A stretch of 64,000 nt of DNA from Scytalidium lignicola (GCA_002812745.2 NCSJ02000041.1:62001-126000); one strand, 5' to 3'. Numbered from the stretch's first letter, positions 32,694 through 44,085 are shown. The notes: generated by a model from the letters alone, not told the origin. Numbers and translations are program-made.

Positions 32694-33060
32694 CCAATCT
32701 ATGGAGGTAATACGCATTGATATGGTGGTTAATTGTTTTTAGCTATAGGTAGTCGAGTTGACGGTAGATATGGAGGAGTAGTGCCGTGTAGTACTTACGT
32801 ACCGCCCCCTTCTACCGCAACAGAACTAGCCTAATCCTATCTATCCCCTCGGACCCCACTCGCTTAAGCTCGCTAGGCAAAATCTACGTCTAGGAATATT
32901 ATCCACCCAAAACTTCCCTTCTACCAGTCACACATCCAGAGAATTATTTTAGGCCTAAGGCAACCACGCTATAAAAGGCATAAAGGCACGGTGGGGTCCG
33001 AGGGGATACTTGCACCTAATCTACACGTGATTCTAGCTTACATGTGACCATGCCAACAAT
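32694..33060. repeat. Repeat family copy B, interrupted by a MITE
   Basis: Aligns with copy A on both sides of a 167-bp insertion (32842-33008). Without the insertion it is about 200 bp, close to the 196 bp of copy A. The copies differ by many substitutions and small indels, so the duplication is not recent. Confidence 0.7.
32842..33008. mobile_element. MITE of Tc1/mariner type (TA duplication, 16-bp TIRs)
   Basis: The ends TATCCCCTCGGACCCCAC and GTGGGGTCCGAGGGGATA are perfect inverted repeats over 18 bases including the outer TA on each side. This fits a TA target duplication plus 16-bp terminal inverted repeats, the hallmark of Tc1/mariner-derived elements. At 167 bp there is no room for a transposase. 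It lies inside repeat copy B; comparison with copy A shows the empty site. Confidence 0.75.
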
Positions 33061-33124
33061 AAGAATAAAAAAAATAATATTTTTAATTTTATACTTATAA
33101 GTTGAAGAAAATTTGATCAACTCT

Positions 33125-34298
33125 TTAAGCCATTTCTATCTCTTCATCAATTACAGAATCACTCTTTCCTCGGTTTCTCGTGTACCCAGGCTTCTGTTCC
33201 CATCCTGCATCACTCCATCTTCCCTTGAAAGCATGTCCTGGATGGAACACTGTAAGAAGTATCGTTGCAAGACTAATCATCGCTCCCTCAAGAATCATGA
33301 GCGTAACTTCATCGTTTGCTAGTGAGCCACTGAACCCGTTTACTAGTTCAGCAACACGGAAGGCTGAACGGACAAGAATGAAGAATGTTGCAAGACTTAG
33401 TGCTGGACGTTCAGTGTTAGCTTAGACCGTATTAACATTTGAAATAGCCAGACAGACTCACAAATAAGAAACAGCTTGAATGAAAGTTCACTCTTCATAT
33501 GTGATTGACCGACCCCAAACTCACGAATAAGACCATTTTCGCTCTCATGTCTAGAGTTTTGTCCTCCTGCCTCAGATAATCTTTTGTTTATCTTCACGTG
33601 CTTCCACACCCTCAACCCAAAGTCTGTCGCGACAGTGATGAATACACAAATGCTGAAAACTTGAAATCCTAGCCCGGCAACCATGATATGCACTCCCAGA
33701 TCCTGGTCGGTTTGTGTTGACGCGGTATCTGCTAAGGCACCACCAACAGCTTGAAGCACGAGAGAAACAAAATCGCTTGTCATGAACGTTATGGAGATAG
33801 TCTTAGTAGCGAAGCGGGAATTTTCAACGCCATAATGGACAATGATGCGAGAGAGGGTAACGTAAATGGCTGCAGAGTAAAACACTGGGCCGACGGTAAG
33901 TGTTATCAAGTATCTTAGATATGTGTTAGCTTTTGATGCATAGTTATAAGTGCAGTGCTCAATGGTAACACTTTGAAATGTGGTGTTAAATGCTATGAGA
34001 CTCACATCAAAAAGGGATTCGATTCCCAGACATTGAAATGCATAAATATCCGAGAGACATATCCTATCACCTCAAGAATGCATCCACATAGCATGGCAAT
34101 AGAGTAAGTCCATGTTCGATAGTAGACAAGCAAGCCAGCCTGTGAGATCAATAATGCACCGAAGACACCAGCGTAGAGAGCATTGCCAAATAGTGTAGGA
34201 ATATAAGTGACTGTAGCATCTTGGATATTGCAGACGTTGATATTACATTGAGAGACACTTGTGATGTTCGGATAGAGGAATGGGTTTTCATTTGACAT
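33125..34298 (-). CDS. RTA1-like membrane protein
   Basis: A fungal seven-helix membrane protein of the lipid-translocating exporter/RTA1 family, members of which give resistance to amphipathic drugs and sphingoid bases. Model (minus): 34007-34298 with the splice at 34005/34006, 33462-33913 and 33125-33402; introns of 92 and 59 nt; 340 residues. Helices are evident in ALYAGVFGALLISQAGLLVY, AMLCGCILEVIGYVSRI, LITLTVGPVFYSAAIYVTLS, SDFVSLVLQAVGGALADT and the last exon. The family's polar motif is seen in YVTLSRIIVHYG and the loop FRVAELVNGFSG. The C-terminal tail is hydrophilic. It stands apart from the metabolic cluster, and its substrate is unknown. Confidence 0.88.
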
Positions 34299-35476
34299 GG
34301 TGACAGACGGGATGTGAAGATGAAGATGAAGAAGATGAAGATTGCAATGAAAGAGAGAGAGAGATCAGATAAAAGCCGTAGAGAAGAGATCCTTGTGGCG
34401 TTGATTTTGAAAGAGATCGGAGAATAGAGAAAAACACTGGGAAATGAAGAAGTGGGGGAATAGCACGAAGACCAACAACGAAATACGTAATATAGCAAAG
34501 AACGGCGGGTTGGAAACGACTAAATATATAATGCTAAGTGGACACCTCACCGATACTTTGCGATTATATTCACATGAAGGACATTATCAAACAATACACT
34601 CACCATGAGGCTGAGGAGCCGAACCCCCTGGCCAATGACGACAGCATCGAGGTTTCGGTGTTTCGGAACTGCATTGCGTAGTCAAAAGCAGGTTGTAAAC
34701 TTCGGTATTTTTATCGTAGTGCTTATTTATGCCTAGATAGCAGGTAAGAATGTTGCAGAGATGGAGTTCAAACGATTCGTGAGTGGATGTGTTTGCCCAC
34801 GTTGTCGAGGCCACGACTAAGCACTTACAACTCAAGGTGGTATATGCAAGGTTGTTGTGTGGGAGGTTAAAACCACGCTGTATCAAATTTCTAACCTTTA
34901 TTGATGATGATTTGCATATCACAGCCAATGGATATCAACATGTAATATTCCTACTGTAACTTGATGCTGGTGACTAAGCGCGTACACTCGTACACTCGTA
35001 AGATCATACCGTGGTTAATGAATAACTTAGATATTAATGGAGACAGAGTCAGAAGTGGAGCTTAGTCAGTCAGCAGTCTTCGGTACTTCGGTCATTCAAC
35101 AGAACATCAATTTATCTTTAGTATCAGCGGGAATCTATAAAATTCTACCACGCGCTTTGAAAAAGAAAAGGAAAAAGAAAAAGAATGAACCAAGAAAAAT
35201 ATTGAGATTATTCTGTTTCTAAATTATTGTGTTAACATTTCATACCATTTCATATTTCTCTGTCACTATCAATGATATACATCAATGCAGATGGAGCAAT
35301 GCTGCCTCTCCTTAGGGACCCCACAGATTGACTTTGGTAGATAAGAAACTTATTGCAGTTAAAATCAACCATTTTAACAATATAATAATCTCTTTCTTGA
35401 TGGGTAAGTTTGCTCTTAGGTCAACCCGTGGTCGGTAATCCGAGATCCGCATGTTCAAGTTCGTACTAGATGGGTT
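34299..35476. other. Intergenic region between the RTA1-like gene and the reductase
   Basis: A GA-rich leader tract at about 34316-34400 upstream of the RTA1-like gene; the rest is AT-rich with an A/G-rich run at 35158-35190. No gene recognised. Confidence 0.5.
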
Positions 35477-35611
35477 TCAAACCACAGGTGGTATTAACCC
35501 GTCTCTCTGGAATTGTTCAAAGGTCTTGGACAGACAATCGAAGCTGTCGATTTGGGACTTCCAGCCAAACTTGCGGGCTTTGTCCATGCCCAAGTACACA
35601 TTCCATGTTCT

Positions 35612-36616
35612 CTAATAGACCCAGTCTTGAAATTCCCAGGTCCCATACTGAAATGTTGCTTTGGCTGATGGAGTCCCCAACCTGGTACATAATGCCTGCC
35701 ATACTTGTTCCTTATCTCGATGCCAATCAGCAAGGCGGAATTCCTGCACGAGTATTCCAGGAGTTGGCTGTGGCTCCGAAAATTTCTGGTCGGGATCAGC
35801 CTCGGCACCGAAATACTGCGCCACTCTCGGCCACATTTGCTTCCAGCTAAATACATCCCCATTGCTGATATTGAATGCCTCGTTAGCACATCCAGGTGTT
35901 GTCGAGGCGAATATGGATAAGTCTGCGATGAGAGGTGCGTAAGCTAGATCATCCAGACCATGCCAGAAGATCTGATTCGTAGGCATAGGAGCCTTAGTGC
36001 CCAACTCTTTGCAGATTAAAAAGTAAAGAGCCAATGTGAGAGCCGAATTCATCCCGTTAGGCTTTTGCGTGGCACCTATGATAGCTTGCGGACGGATGAC
36101 GTTGTAAGTCCACGATGATCCCAATTGTTTGGAGCGTAGGAACTCTTGTTGAGCGTGGTAAAAGTTGCCCTGGTTCTCAGGATGGACAGGATCATCCTCT
36201 TGGGCTGGCGATGGAACAGGACAAATGTGAACGCCATAATGCTTTCCACCTGTTTGTAAGGTCACATTCTTCAGTCCAGGAGCAACACTTGTTATTGCTG
36301 TTAGGAAATTCTGAAACAGCTGGATGTTAGCTTCTGCCAACTCGTCGAAATCATCCCGATGAACGTAGGAAGAGAAATATGCATGCGTAACATCTTTACA
36401 GTCCTTCTCCATACGTGTGATCAGTTCCTTAGGATCCTCGTTGAAGTCAAGTGCTAAGAATTGGACACGCTTATCTTTAACTTTGCTTTGGAATGAGTTG
36501 CGTGAAGTGGCTATGATTTTTGTCCAGTCCTTTTCTGTTGTGTTCTGGGCTAGATAATCTACAATAGCGCCTCCAGAGATGCCATTCGCCCCAGTTACAA
36601 AAGCTACTTTGCTCAT
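35612..36616 (-). CDS. NAD(P)-dependent reductase, PRISE (5-beta-reductase/iridoid synthase-like) family, C-terminally truncated
   Basis: Extended short-chain dehydrogenase, a reductase of enones. The ATG at 36616 starts MSKVAFVTGANGISGGAIVD, a Rossmann TGxxGxxG motif. The family's catalytic Lys and Tyr are in LQTGGKHYGVHICP and GNFYHAQQEFL; FWHGLDDLAYAPLIAD and FNISNGDVFSWKQMWP are typical later blocks. A TAG at 35612-35614 ends the frame at 334 residues, but the same frame continues with family-like sequence (RTWNVYLGMDKARKFGW...) to a TGA at 35477-35479, which would give about 380 residues, the usual length. The stop looks like CAG to TAG, a change in CpA context as produced by RIP. Either a nonsense mutation removed about 45 residues, or the base is a sequencing error. 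Divergent from the acyl-CoA ligase. Confidence 0.8.
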   Translation of the reverse strand: MSKVAFVTGANGISGGAIVDYLAQNTTEKDWTKIIATSRNSFQSKVKDKRVQFLALDFNEDPKELITRMEKDCKDVTHAYFSSYVHRDDFDELAEANIQLFQNFLTAITSVAPGLKNVTLQTGGKHYGVHICPVPSPAQEDDPVHPENQGNFYHAQQEFLRSKQLGSSWTYNVIRPQAIIGATQKPNGMNSALTLALYFLICKELGTKAPMPTNQIFWHGLDDLAYAPLIADLSIFASTTPGCANEAFNISNGDVFSWKQMWPRVAQYFGAEADPDQKFSEPQPTPGILVQEFRLADWHRDKEQVWQALCTRLGTPSAKATFQYGTWEFQDWVY

Positions 36617-37746
36617 GACTATTTTTCGATATATGTTTGGTCTGTAAGGTTCGTTGATAATTCTAAGTCGTATGTAATGATCCACCGAGTATGATTTAGT
36701 TCTTTCTCTAGGCTACCTATATTAGCACTTTTCACTACATACTCATCTATTCAACGCTATATCCGAGGGAAATGCTGCATTGTTGTTGATGACGATCCAC
36801 TCGGATCGAAGTGGCATGCATTTACCCCCATCTTGGCGCCCGGGGTGCATAATAGATTGGACCAACCACCACAACCGGTTTCTTGTTCCATGAAGAGCCA
36901 CATACCCCTTTAAACCACTCTTTAGATTTGTAAATAATCGCTCACGAAATCATCTGCACATCGGAGCAGGGTCGAAATCAGAGGTGCGAATTTCAAGCAG
37001 TACTCATTGTGTGAGGAATGAAACACAGGATTCAGTCTATTTTTACCATGAGTTCTTTCCTCTCGAAATCCAGTATTGACCGTATATCGGAGCTAAAGTT
37101 GGCTTCAAATTACTAGTTTATAGACCTAGCTCGATCTTAGTTATTCTGATGTCTTGTCCAAGGCTACGATATATAATTGCGGAAGATCTAAGCAGGACTG
37201 AGGGCTACCTTCCTGCTATGTTCTCACTGCCATTTTGAAAAACTCACAGCTTAAAATGCAGAGAAAAGCTGAATAATAGTGATTACCCTCATCTTGTTAT
37301 CCAAAGAGATTTTACTAATTGCCAGCATCTGTATTTAAATTGCATCCCGCTGTAGAGTTGATATTGTTCACATCGTGCCCCCAAAACTCTGTGTGAATCA
37401 TTATTTGCTAAAATAATTTACCATCGTAGATGTTTCTCTACTATGCATCTGAAAGTAAAGCTTGCTGGTCCAACCACAAGGAAAGTACCACCATTGCCGT
37501 CTCCCGCGAAAGTGACTCAAGCATCCCCACTCCCATCAGAGTTAAGTTGCACCCAGGGCAGTTCTTGTGCCTCGGCAGTTCATTTTTTCTCTATTTTGTA
37601 CCGAAAATTGAGGGGGATGAGCTATGATTATGGGTGGAGCATATGGCACATTCAACTACAAAACTCTTAGTTTGCTTGAAATTGTTGGGATGGCCAGTCA
37701 ATAGATCTTTCACACCAGCACTTTGTTCTCAGGAATAACGATAGCC
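36617..37746. promoter_or_regulatory. Divergent promoter region, reductase / acyl-CoA ligase
   Basis: 1.1 kb between two divergently transcribed genes. AT-rich, with a GC-richer patch near 36790-36860 containing CGGATCGAAG. Short overlapping frames at 37430-37670 do not resemble protein sequence. Confidence 0.5.
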
Positions 37747-39510
37747 ATGCCAGTCAAATCCCTATATCCAGATCTTGATATTCCAGATATAGACCTTTTC
37801 ACGTTTTTATTTGATCGGAAGGATAGACCATATGCAGATACAACCGGTAAGAGTTATTGACAAACTTCCTACTCCACAGCCAGGAGTCTCTCATACTGAC
37901 CACGTTTACCGTGATTACAGTACTTTTTCGGGACTCCGATAGTGATCGATCCTATACATATGAAGCCTTGAAATCTAGTGCGATAGATTTCGGGAAGGGA
38001 CTTCGAGCAATCTATGGATGGAAAAGAGGAGATATTTTGTTCCTCTGCACACCAAACTGTATCGATACTCCAGTAATTATCTGGGGAAACACATGGGCTG
38101 GAGGGATCACCTCTCCAGCCAATCCGGAGTACACTGTCCGCGAGCTAGCATGGCAGATGAAGGATTCGGGAGCTAAAATTGTGGTGACCCAGGCTCCCTA
38201 TCTAGATAAAGTCCGAGAAGCGTGTGAACGAGTCGGGATTCCATCCGACCATATCCTCCTCATTAACAAGGAACAAGATCCAACAGGTCGTCACAAGCAC
38301 TTCACATCCGTTCGAAATACAACAAGTGCTGTCCGCTTCCGCCAGGCCAAAGCCACTAATCCGGCCAAAGGTATTGCCTTTCTAATGTACTCGTCTGGGA
38401 CGACTGGTCTACCAAAGGGAGTAATGCTCTCTCACCGCAATATTATAGCCAATGTCCTCCAAATTGAGTATGCCGGTGGTGGTAATCTAACCAGTGCTGG
38501 TGGCGATAAGCTCCTTGCTTGCTTACCATTCTTCCATATCTTTGGTCTCACATCCATTCTTCATCAAACAGTCCGTACAGGCTTCCAGACTGTTGTGATG
38601 CCGCGTTATGATATCCGGAAATGGTGTGAGGTTGTGCAGACTCACAGGATAACTTTTGTGTACGTCGTGCCTCCAATCGTTGTTGCGCTAGCTAAGCATT
38701 CTATCGTATCACAATATGATTTATCGAGCATAAAAATGATGAACTCAGGGGCGGCTTCATTGATGAGAGAGCTGATTGAAGCTGTGTATACCCGTACAGG
38801 CATCCCAACAAAGCAGGGCTACGGGCTGACGGAGACATCGCCGTCAACTCACACTCAACCATGTGGAGAGTGGCAGATATCTCTCGGCTCGGTTGGAAAG
38901 ATGCTGCCTAACTTGGAAGCCAGGTTTATGGATGTTGAAGAGGAAGGCACGGAAAAAACAGGCGGATCCAAGGAGGTGGTACCGGGAGAACCAGGGGAAA
39001 TTTATTTGCGTGGACCAAATATCTTTCTGGGGTATTGGAAAAGGCCAGAGGAAACTCGTCTATGTCTGAGTGACGATGGTTGGTTTCGGACAGGAGATGT
39101 GGGTTTCCAAGATGCGCAGGGCGACCTTTATATCACGGATCGGGTGAAAGAGTTGATCAAGTACAAAGGCTTCCAGGTTGCACCGGCTTCACTTGAGGCT
39201 ATTCTAACCACTCATCCTGCTATCGATGATGCCGGCGTGGTTGGTGTATGGAGTCAAAAGTTAATGACCGAGGTTCCCCGAGCATACGTAGTGAAACGAG
39301 CTGCTGCAGAGGTATCTCATATCCATGAGAAGCTGCTTATAGAATGGCTAGCGAGTAGAGTAGCAGATCATGAAACTTAGGGGTGGAGTGAAGTTCGTCG
39401 ACAAGATCCCGAAGAGCGCGAGTGGAAAGATCTTGCGCAGATTACTGCGACACAGAGCGGCAGCAGAGAGTCGAAGTGATGAAGGCACAACTAAAAATGC
39501 CCATCTCTGA
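37747..39510 (+). CDS. 4-coumarate-CoA ligase-like acyl-CoA synthetase, frameshifted near the 3' end
   Basis: Activates an aromatic or fatty acid to its AMP ester and then to the CoA thioester. Exon 1 37747-37846, intron 74 nt, exon 2 from 37921. The ANL motifs are intact: MYSSGTTGLPKGVMLSH (P-loop), GYGLTETSP, GWFRTGDVG and DRVKELIKYKGFQVAP. At 39373-39375 (AAA) the frame breaks and TAG follows at 39378-39380. The correct frame then continues KLRGGVKFVDKIPKSASGKI, with the catalytic lysine motif, to a TGA at 39508-39510. Two bases must be missing there (or one is extra), in a short A-run of an assembly with homopolymer trouble. The restored end is AHL, which fits the peroxisomal PTS1 consensus [SAC][KRH]L. 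About 563 residues if intact. Confidence 0.85.
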
Positions 39511-41929
39511 TTTCAATTCTGTACCATCGTAATAGCGGATAGATCAGCGCGAGTTTCAGAGACTCTACCTGTACATAAAAGAAAGTTTAGCATTCCTAGT
39601 TAAATCAAAAGTAACAAGGCATTTCTGAAAATAAAATGCATTGTAAAGTAAATAGGCTCCATACGTCGATTTACTTGATTGAAGCGATGCCACGTGATCG
39701 ATTTTAACTCTTCAATTTGCAATTTGGGCCAAAAAGGTTCTTATAGTACAATGAAACCCCGATTTGTCTGAGGGACGTGTTTATTTCCGGCAACGAGCTT
39801 GTTTGGGAACGATGGTCTGATACACCTGAGGAATTGCGAACCTGGAAACTTCAATCTTTCATGACGAGACTAATCGCGGCAAACTTCCGATTTAACTAGT
39901 TTAAAAAAAGATGTTTTGCGCCGAGCCTATTATCGCCAGGCGCCTTTGAATCCCATTGCTTCATCTTCTCGGGAGCACGCTTTTCTGTGTGCCCTCGAAT
40001 GGGACATCAACTAAGAGACTATTGGTATGAAAGCAGCCAGTATCAAGTCAGATTTCGTGGCTGTTTTTTAAGCGAATCTTAAAAACCCAGCTGAATAAGG
40101 TGAAGACGAACTGTCCCTTGGACTAGAACTGAATCCAACGCATTGGCATGTTCATGTGTCCAGTCGGGTAACAAGAAGCTAACAAGAGATTGAACGACGA
40201 GATGAGATGAGACCTAACCTAACCACTGAGCGCTCAGAAGCGCCTGCGACCCAAATCAAGAATAGCAAACCAAGCATACGGTAGGACACTTCGCGAGAAT
40301 AACCGCTCGCTGGAATTGCTCGTACGAGGCTGTTCTCATCACGTGACCAAGAACTTGCAAATCAGGTTGCAACGGGACGAGGAACGGTGAAGACCCGGAT
40401 GACCCAGATGAAAACTCGGAAAGAAGATCTTCTGTCAGTCTGACAGATGATGTGCTGCCAGGTCGCCTTCTTTATGGTCCAAGCCACCCTAGGATCGACC
40501 GGTGAAGTCCTTCCACGCATTCAGGATAAGAGCAGTTGGACAGCAGCAGGAGCATACTTGTACGCCGGCTGGTACCTGAGTTGTGGAGATATGCAGGAGA
40601 TATGCAGAAGATGAACGTTGTACATGACTCACAAACATGAAACAATGCTGATCGAAAACGTTTCTTGAGAGCGTGGCCAATCGTACCGGGCAGACACGAT
40701 CCTGATGCGTTGTTTCGTTTCTCGCGATCGCCTTAGCCCTGCCCTCGCACGCTTTCTCCATGCAGGCGCGTCGATGGCAGAGCGCGGGGTGATTCGCTCG
40801 CTGTGTGCGTGCTGGGGATCCAATCAGCGCCGCGAATCGCCGAGCTGACAACACGACCGCGACACGACATCATCTGTCAAAAAAGACTCGAGGTACACAC
40901 CGTGGGTGAGCGAGGTACCTTTGCACACAATCTGCGCGGTAGCGGTACGTTGTCGCACCAGCAAGGTCATGTCAATCTCCCGCCGGCGCTTCGAAGTCGG
41001 CAGTGCAACGACCTTCAGCGCCAGTTTGATGCTCGGCGCGGCATCGATGGTCCTTTAATAATAATTACCAGGCTCTTCCGAGCGGCTCTCAGTTTCACGA
41101 TGAATTAGATAGCCGCTGCGCCAAAAATACACGGCGATGGAGATGAGATCGGCCTGTTGACAGACCTCGGTCGTGACGCGAGGCGTCTCGTGAAGCTTCA
41201 CGCGCCCCGCCGCGCTCTTCGAGACTTTTTTGAATTATCACCATCATTGCGAACAGCCGACGCGTTGGCGCTCTGCAGACGGCATTTCAAGCTATCAAGC
41301 TAGCTGCTGCAATGCTACACCGCTGCATAATTGCGCATGCTCGAATTATGACTCAGAGACGCTGTGGATGGGCAGTGCGTTCTCTTCGCTCGCCTCAGAC
41401 CCGATTCCGACCCAGTGCAGACCTAATACGATGAGCCTCGCCCAGCGCCTATTGCTGAGCGAACCATTTGGCCCGCTGGCCTCGACCAAGAAACGTCGAT
41501 GGTATGTCTGACTTCAGAATTTCCGCATTCCATTCCACTTCTCCACGTTTCAGGTTTATTTAGACGGATGAACCCTGGTTGATGGCGATTGTATTGGGCT
41601 CCGTGGATCCATTTTGTGTTGACAGAGGATAAGTATGGGCTTCCCTCCTCGAGGATTGTTAGTTTTTTCTATGTTCGATAGATCTTAATTCATCTCTGAT
41701 ACTTGTTGTCCTGTTCCGAGGCCTCTTGACGATAGACGAGCTGTGCTCATCACGAATCTCTTTTTTCTCTCCTTGCTTTCTGTTGGAGCTGGTCTCCACA
41801 TCCCATATAATTAATAGTGTCTAATTGCCAAGACCGACACACCAATCTTGTGTGAGTATCACCCTCCACACGTGATGTGTATGGAAAGCAAGACTGACGG
41901 AGTCTCAATAAGCCCGGAAGCATACCAAG
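39511..41929. other. Long upstream region of the 41930 gene
   Basis: 2.4 kb without a credible protein gene. The stretch from about 40650 to 41470 is GC-rich with many CpG; frames there on both strands overlap and look like chance. A likely leader intron is listed separately. Long regulatory regions and leaders are usual for fungal regulators of development, but that is only suggestive. Confidence 0.45.
41852..41912 (+). other. Probable 5'-UTR intron
   Basis: Starts GTGAGT, has a CTGAC branch-like sequence at 41893-41897, and ends AATAAG, 17 bases before the ATG at 41930. The length of 61 nt fits the other introns here. Confidence 0.45.
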
Positions 41930-43618
41930 ATGTCTTTTGACTATTCCTTCTCATTCGGCCCCTCCACGCCGCCCGAATTCTCCTTTGAGCAGTCCCTCCT
42001 CGCTGCCCCATCCTTCACAGCCCGTGGACACAGCCGCTCAAGCTCATATGCCTCGATTTACTCTCAGGACTCATCGCCTGACTCGGTCAGCACTAGCTTG
42101 ACCACGCCTGCTAAGTCACCTATCCGCCAACATGGTCCTCTGTTGTTGCCAAAGATCCGTCCCCAGGATCAAGAGATTCAACTATCCCCTCCAAAAAGGT
42201 TCAAGAAAAGCCCGTTGGTCTCAAACGGTCAACAGGCAAGCACCTTCCGCCTTTCTCATAGCAGAAGCTACACCAGCCCTGATTGCATCTCGTTCATGCA
42301 ACATGATGGTATATCCACCTTGAACGAGTCATCCTCCCTCTTATGTTCACCAATCTCTTTTGAAACCTCAAACACCCATCAAAGACGAGGCTCTAGTTCA
42401 AGTCTTGATGGTCAAACACTGGGAAAGTATAGCTTCCCAACTTATCGTCAGATGCCAGCATACATCCCGTCCACAGTCAATTCTCAAATTGAAACATTCG
42501 TTCCACAGAACTTCTACCCAAGCCCGCACCGATCCCCATCGCCTCTCCAAAATGTCCTAACTGTTGATGACGTATCGAACAATATTTTTGACGATGGTAC
42601 GACCACGACTCTAATGAGCTACCTAACGTCTCCCAATCCGGCACCGGCCTTGGTTCGCCAGCTAAACATGCACATTCGTGATAGCAATACCAAGCACTTC
42701 TGGTGGGACATTCGTCAAATCCGCCCTTGGACATCTTTCAACATGAACACGATAAGCACCATCCCAGGTCTTCAAGCTCTCCTAAACGTCGCTCTACCTA
42801 CAATGGCTTTACCAACTCCATCCCGCACCTCATGCCAACCGGAAACCGAGGCAGAGCTTCACAACATCTACAACAACTTCTATGCCACCAAGTTAAATGC
42901 GGCACTTTCCATGTCCCTGGGTAACCGCCATCTAGTGATGCGCTCCAACCCCGCATCAGCAAAGGGTACCGAGCCATCATTCTATTCAAACTACACAGAT
43001 GACACTTCACAGCTCATCTATGGCCGTGGCCTTGGCCGCGTCGTTGGGATTGTGAAGAGCTTTGACCGTTGGAACACCGGAATGCGTGTTGAGGGAAACC
43101 ACAGGAAAGTAGAGTACCTTAGAGGCCTCTCACACTTGCATAGGCATATGCGCGAGCACGGTTGCCGCTATGGATTTATCATGACAGAAATCGAACTTGT
43201 AGTAGTTCGTAATGGCGGCGATAACACACCTCACTTCGGCTACTTGGAAGTCCAAACAATCCAGCTCGCAACCCACGAGAATCCCAACGTATCAACTTTT
43301 GAAGAAGTTGAAGGGTCATTCGTAGACGATGGTGAAACGGTCGTCAAGCGCCAACCAAAGATGACTGCGTTAATTGCACTGTGGTATCTCCACATGCTGG
43401 CCAAGGATGATCTCTTACCTGGCCAAGTAACCTGGAAGAGCGAGATCGGTGCACCTGCAGAGGGGACCCGCAGAAAGTGTCTGCCAAAGGATGAGTGGAT
43501 TCCCGAGCCACAACTTGCTGAGAAGAGGGAATCAAAAAGAGCAAGAGGCTGGGTTTGGCCGGAGGAGAGTGTTGGACGAAAGGAATTGGGGAAGCGAGGG
43601 ATCAGGTATAGCTGTTGA
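41930..43618 (+). CDS. Conserved fungal protein of unknown function
   Basis: A single-exon frame of 562 residues. The N-terminal 230 residues are Ser/Pro/Thr-rich and disordered with a possible nuclear signal (PPKRFKKSP). The remainder is folded: SNNIFDDGTTTTLMSYL, KHFWWDIRQIRPWTSFNM, LIYGRGLGRVVGIVKSFDRW, VEYLRGLSHLHRHMREHG and CRYGFIMTEIELVVVRNGG. The last two segments (a conserved E near the helix, then MTEIELVVVR and HFGYLEVQTIQL) recall a restriction-endonuclease-like fold seen in some fungal proteins. I do not know the family's function. It follows a long regulatory region and a probable leader intron. Confidence 0.8.
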   Translation: MSFDYSFSFGPSTPPEFSFEQSLLAAPSFTARGHSRSSSYASIYSQDSSPDSVSTSLTTPAKSPIRQHGPLLLPKIRPQDQEIQLSPPKRFKKSPLVSNGQQASTFRLSHSRSYTSPDCISFMQHDGISTLNESSSLLCSPISFETSNTHQRRGSSSSLDGQTLGKYSFPTYRQMPAYIPSTVNSQIETFVPQNFYPSPHRSPSPLQNVLTVDDVSNNIFDDGTTTTLMSYLTSPNPAPALVRQLNMHIRDSNTKHFWWDIRQIRPWTSFNMNTISTIPGLQALLNVALPTMALPTPSRTSCQPETEAELHNIYNNFYATKLNAALSMSLGNRHLVMRSNPASAKGTEPSFYSNYTDDTSQLIYGRGLGRVVGIVKSFDRWNTGMRVEGNHRKVEYLRGLSHLHRHMREHGCRYGFIMTEIELVVVRNGGDNTPHFGYLEVQTIQLATHENPNVSTFEEVEGSFVDDGETVVKRQPKMTALIALWYLHMLAKDDLLPGQVTWKSEIGAPAEGTRRKCLPKDEWIPEPQLAEKRESKRARGWVWPEESVGRKELGKRGIRYSC

Positions 43619-44085
43619 TCTCCTTAGATGCTTTGGCTCAAGCTGCTGGCCAGACTTGAATTGTTCGAACATGTTTGTAATGTGCCCCATGTCCATGTTT
43701 ATGTATAGACTTCATTACTTTATAATCATCAAATTTACGTTTCTAAATTCCCACGGACTACTGCGGGAGAGTGAAAGAACTCGAGAACTACTCTACATTA
43801 GCAGGGGTGCAGGTTGGTTGTGAGATAACCCTCACCAAGTTTCCTCTTTCTTATAGCAATGTGCGACTACATAATGCTCCAACAGTCCCCTGCAACATAT
43901 AGAATATGGAACACAACACATAGGATGAAATATTTTGCAACCTCTCGAAAGAGGGCTTAAGATCAAGAGGCATCACATGACATTAACGTATTTGCTCTGT
44001 TTGCACAAAATACCCAAAGTTAGGACAACACAATACATTCAGAGGAACATCATCCAAAAATTCTTGGGCAACGCTGACAACCAAG
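43619..44085. other. Intergenic region
   Basis: 3' flank of the 41930 gene and promoter of the oligoribonuclease. Nothing else seen. Confidence 0.5.

Noticed and set aside
34587..34928. Minus-strand frame with a GGTTCGGC segment that resembles a tRNA T-arm
   Set aside because: No acceptor or D-arm partner can be found and the encoded peptide has no recognisable domain.
40489..41511. Frames of 60-120 residues in the GC-rich block before 41930
   Set aside because: They overlap on both strands, as expected in GC-rich DNA with few stops, and none has a motif.
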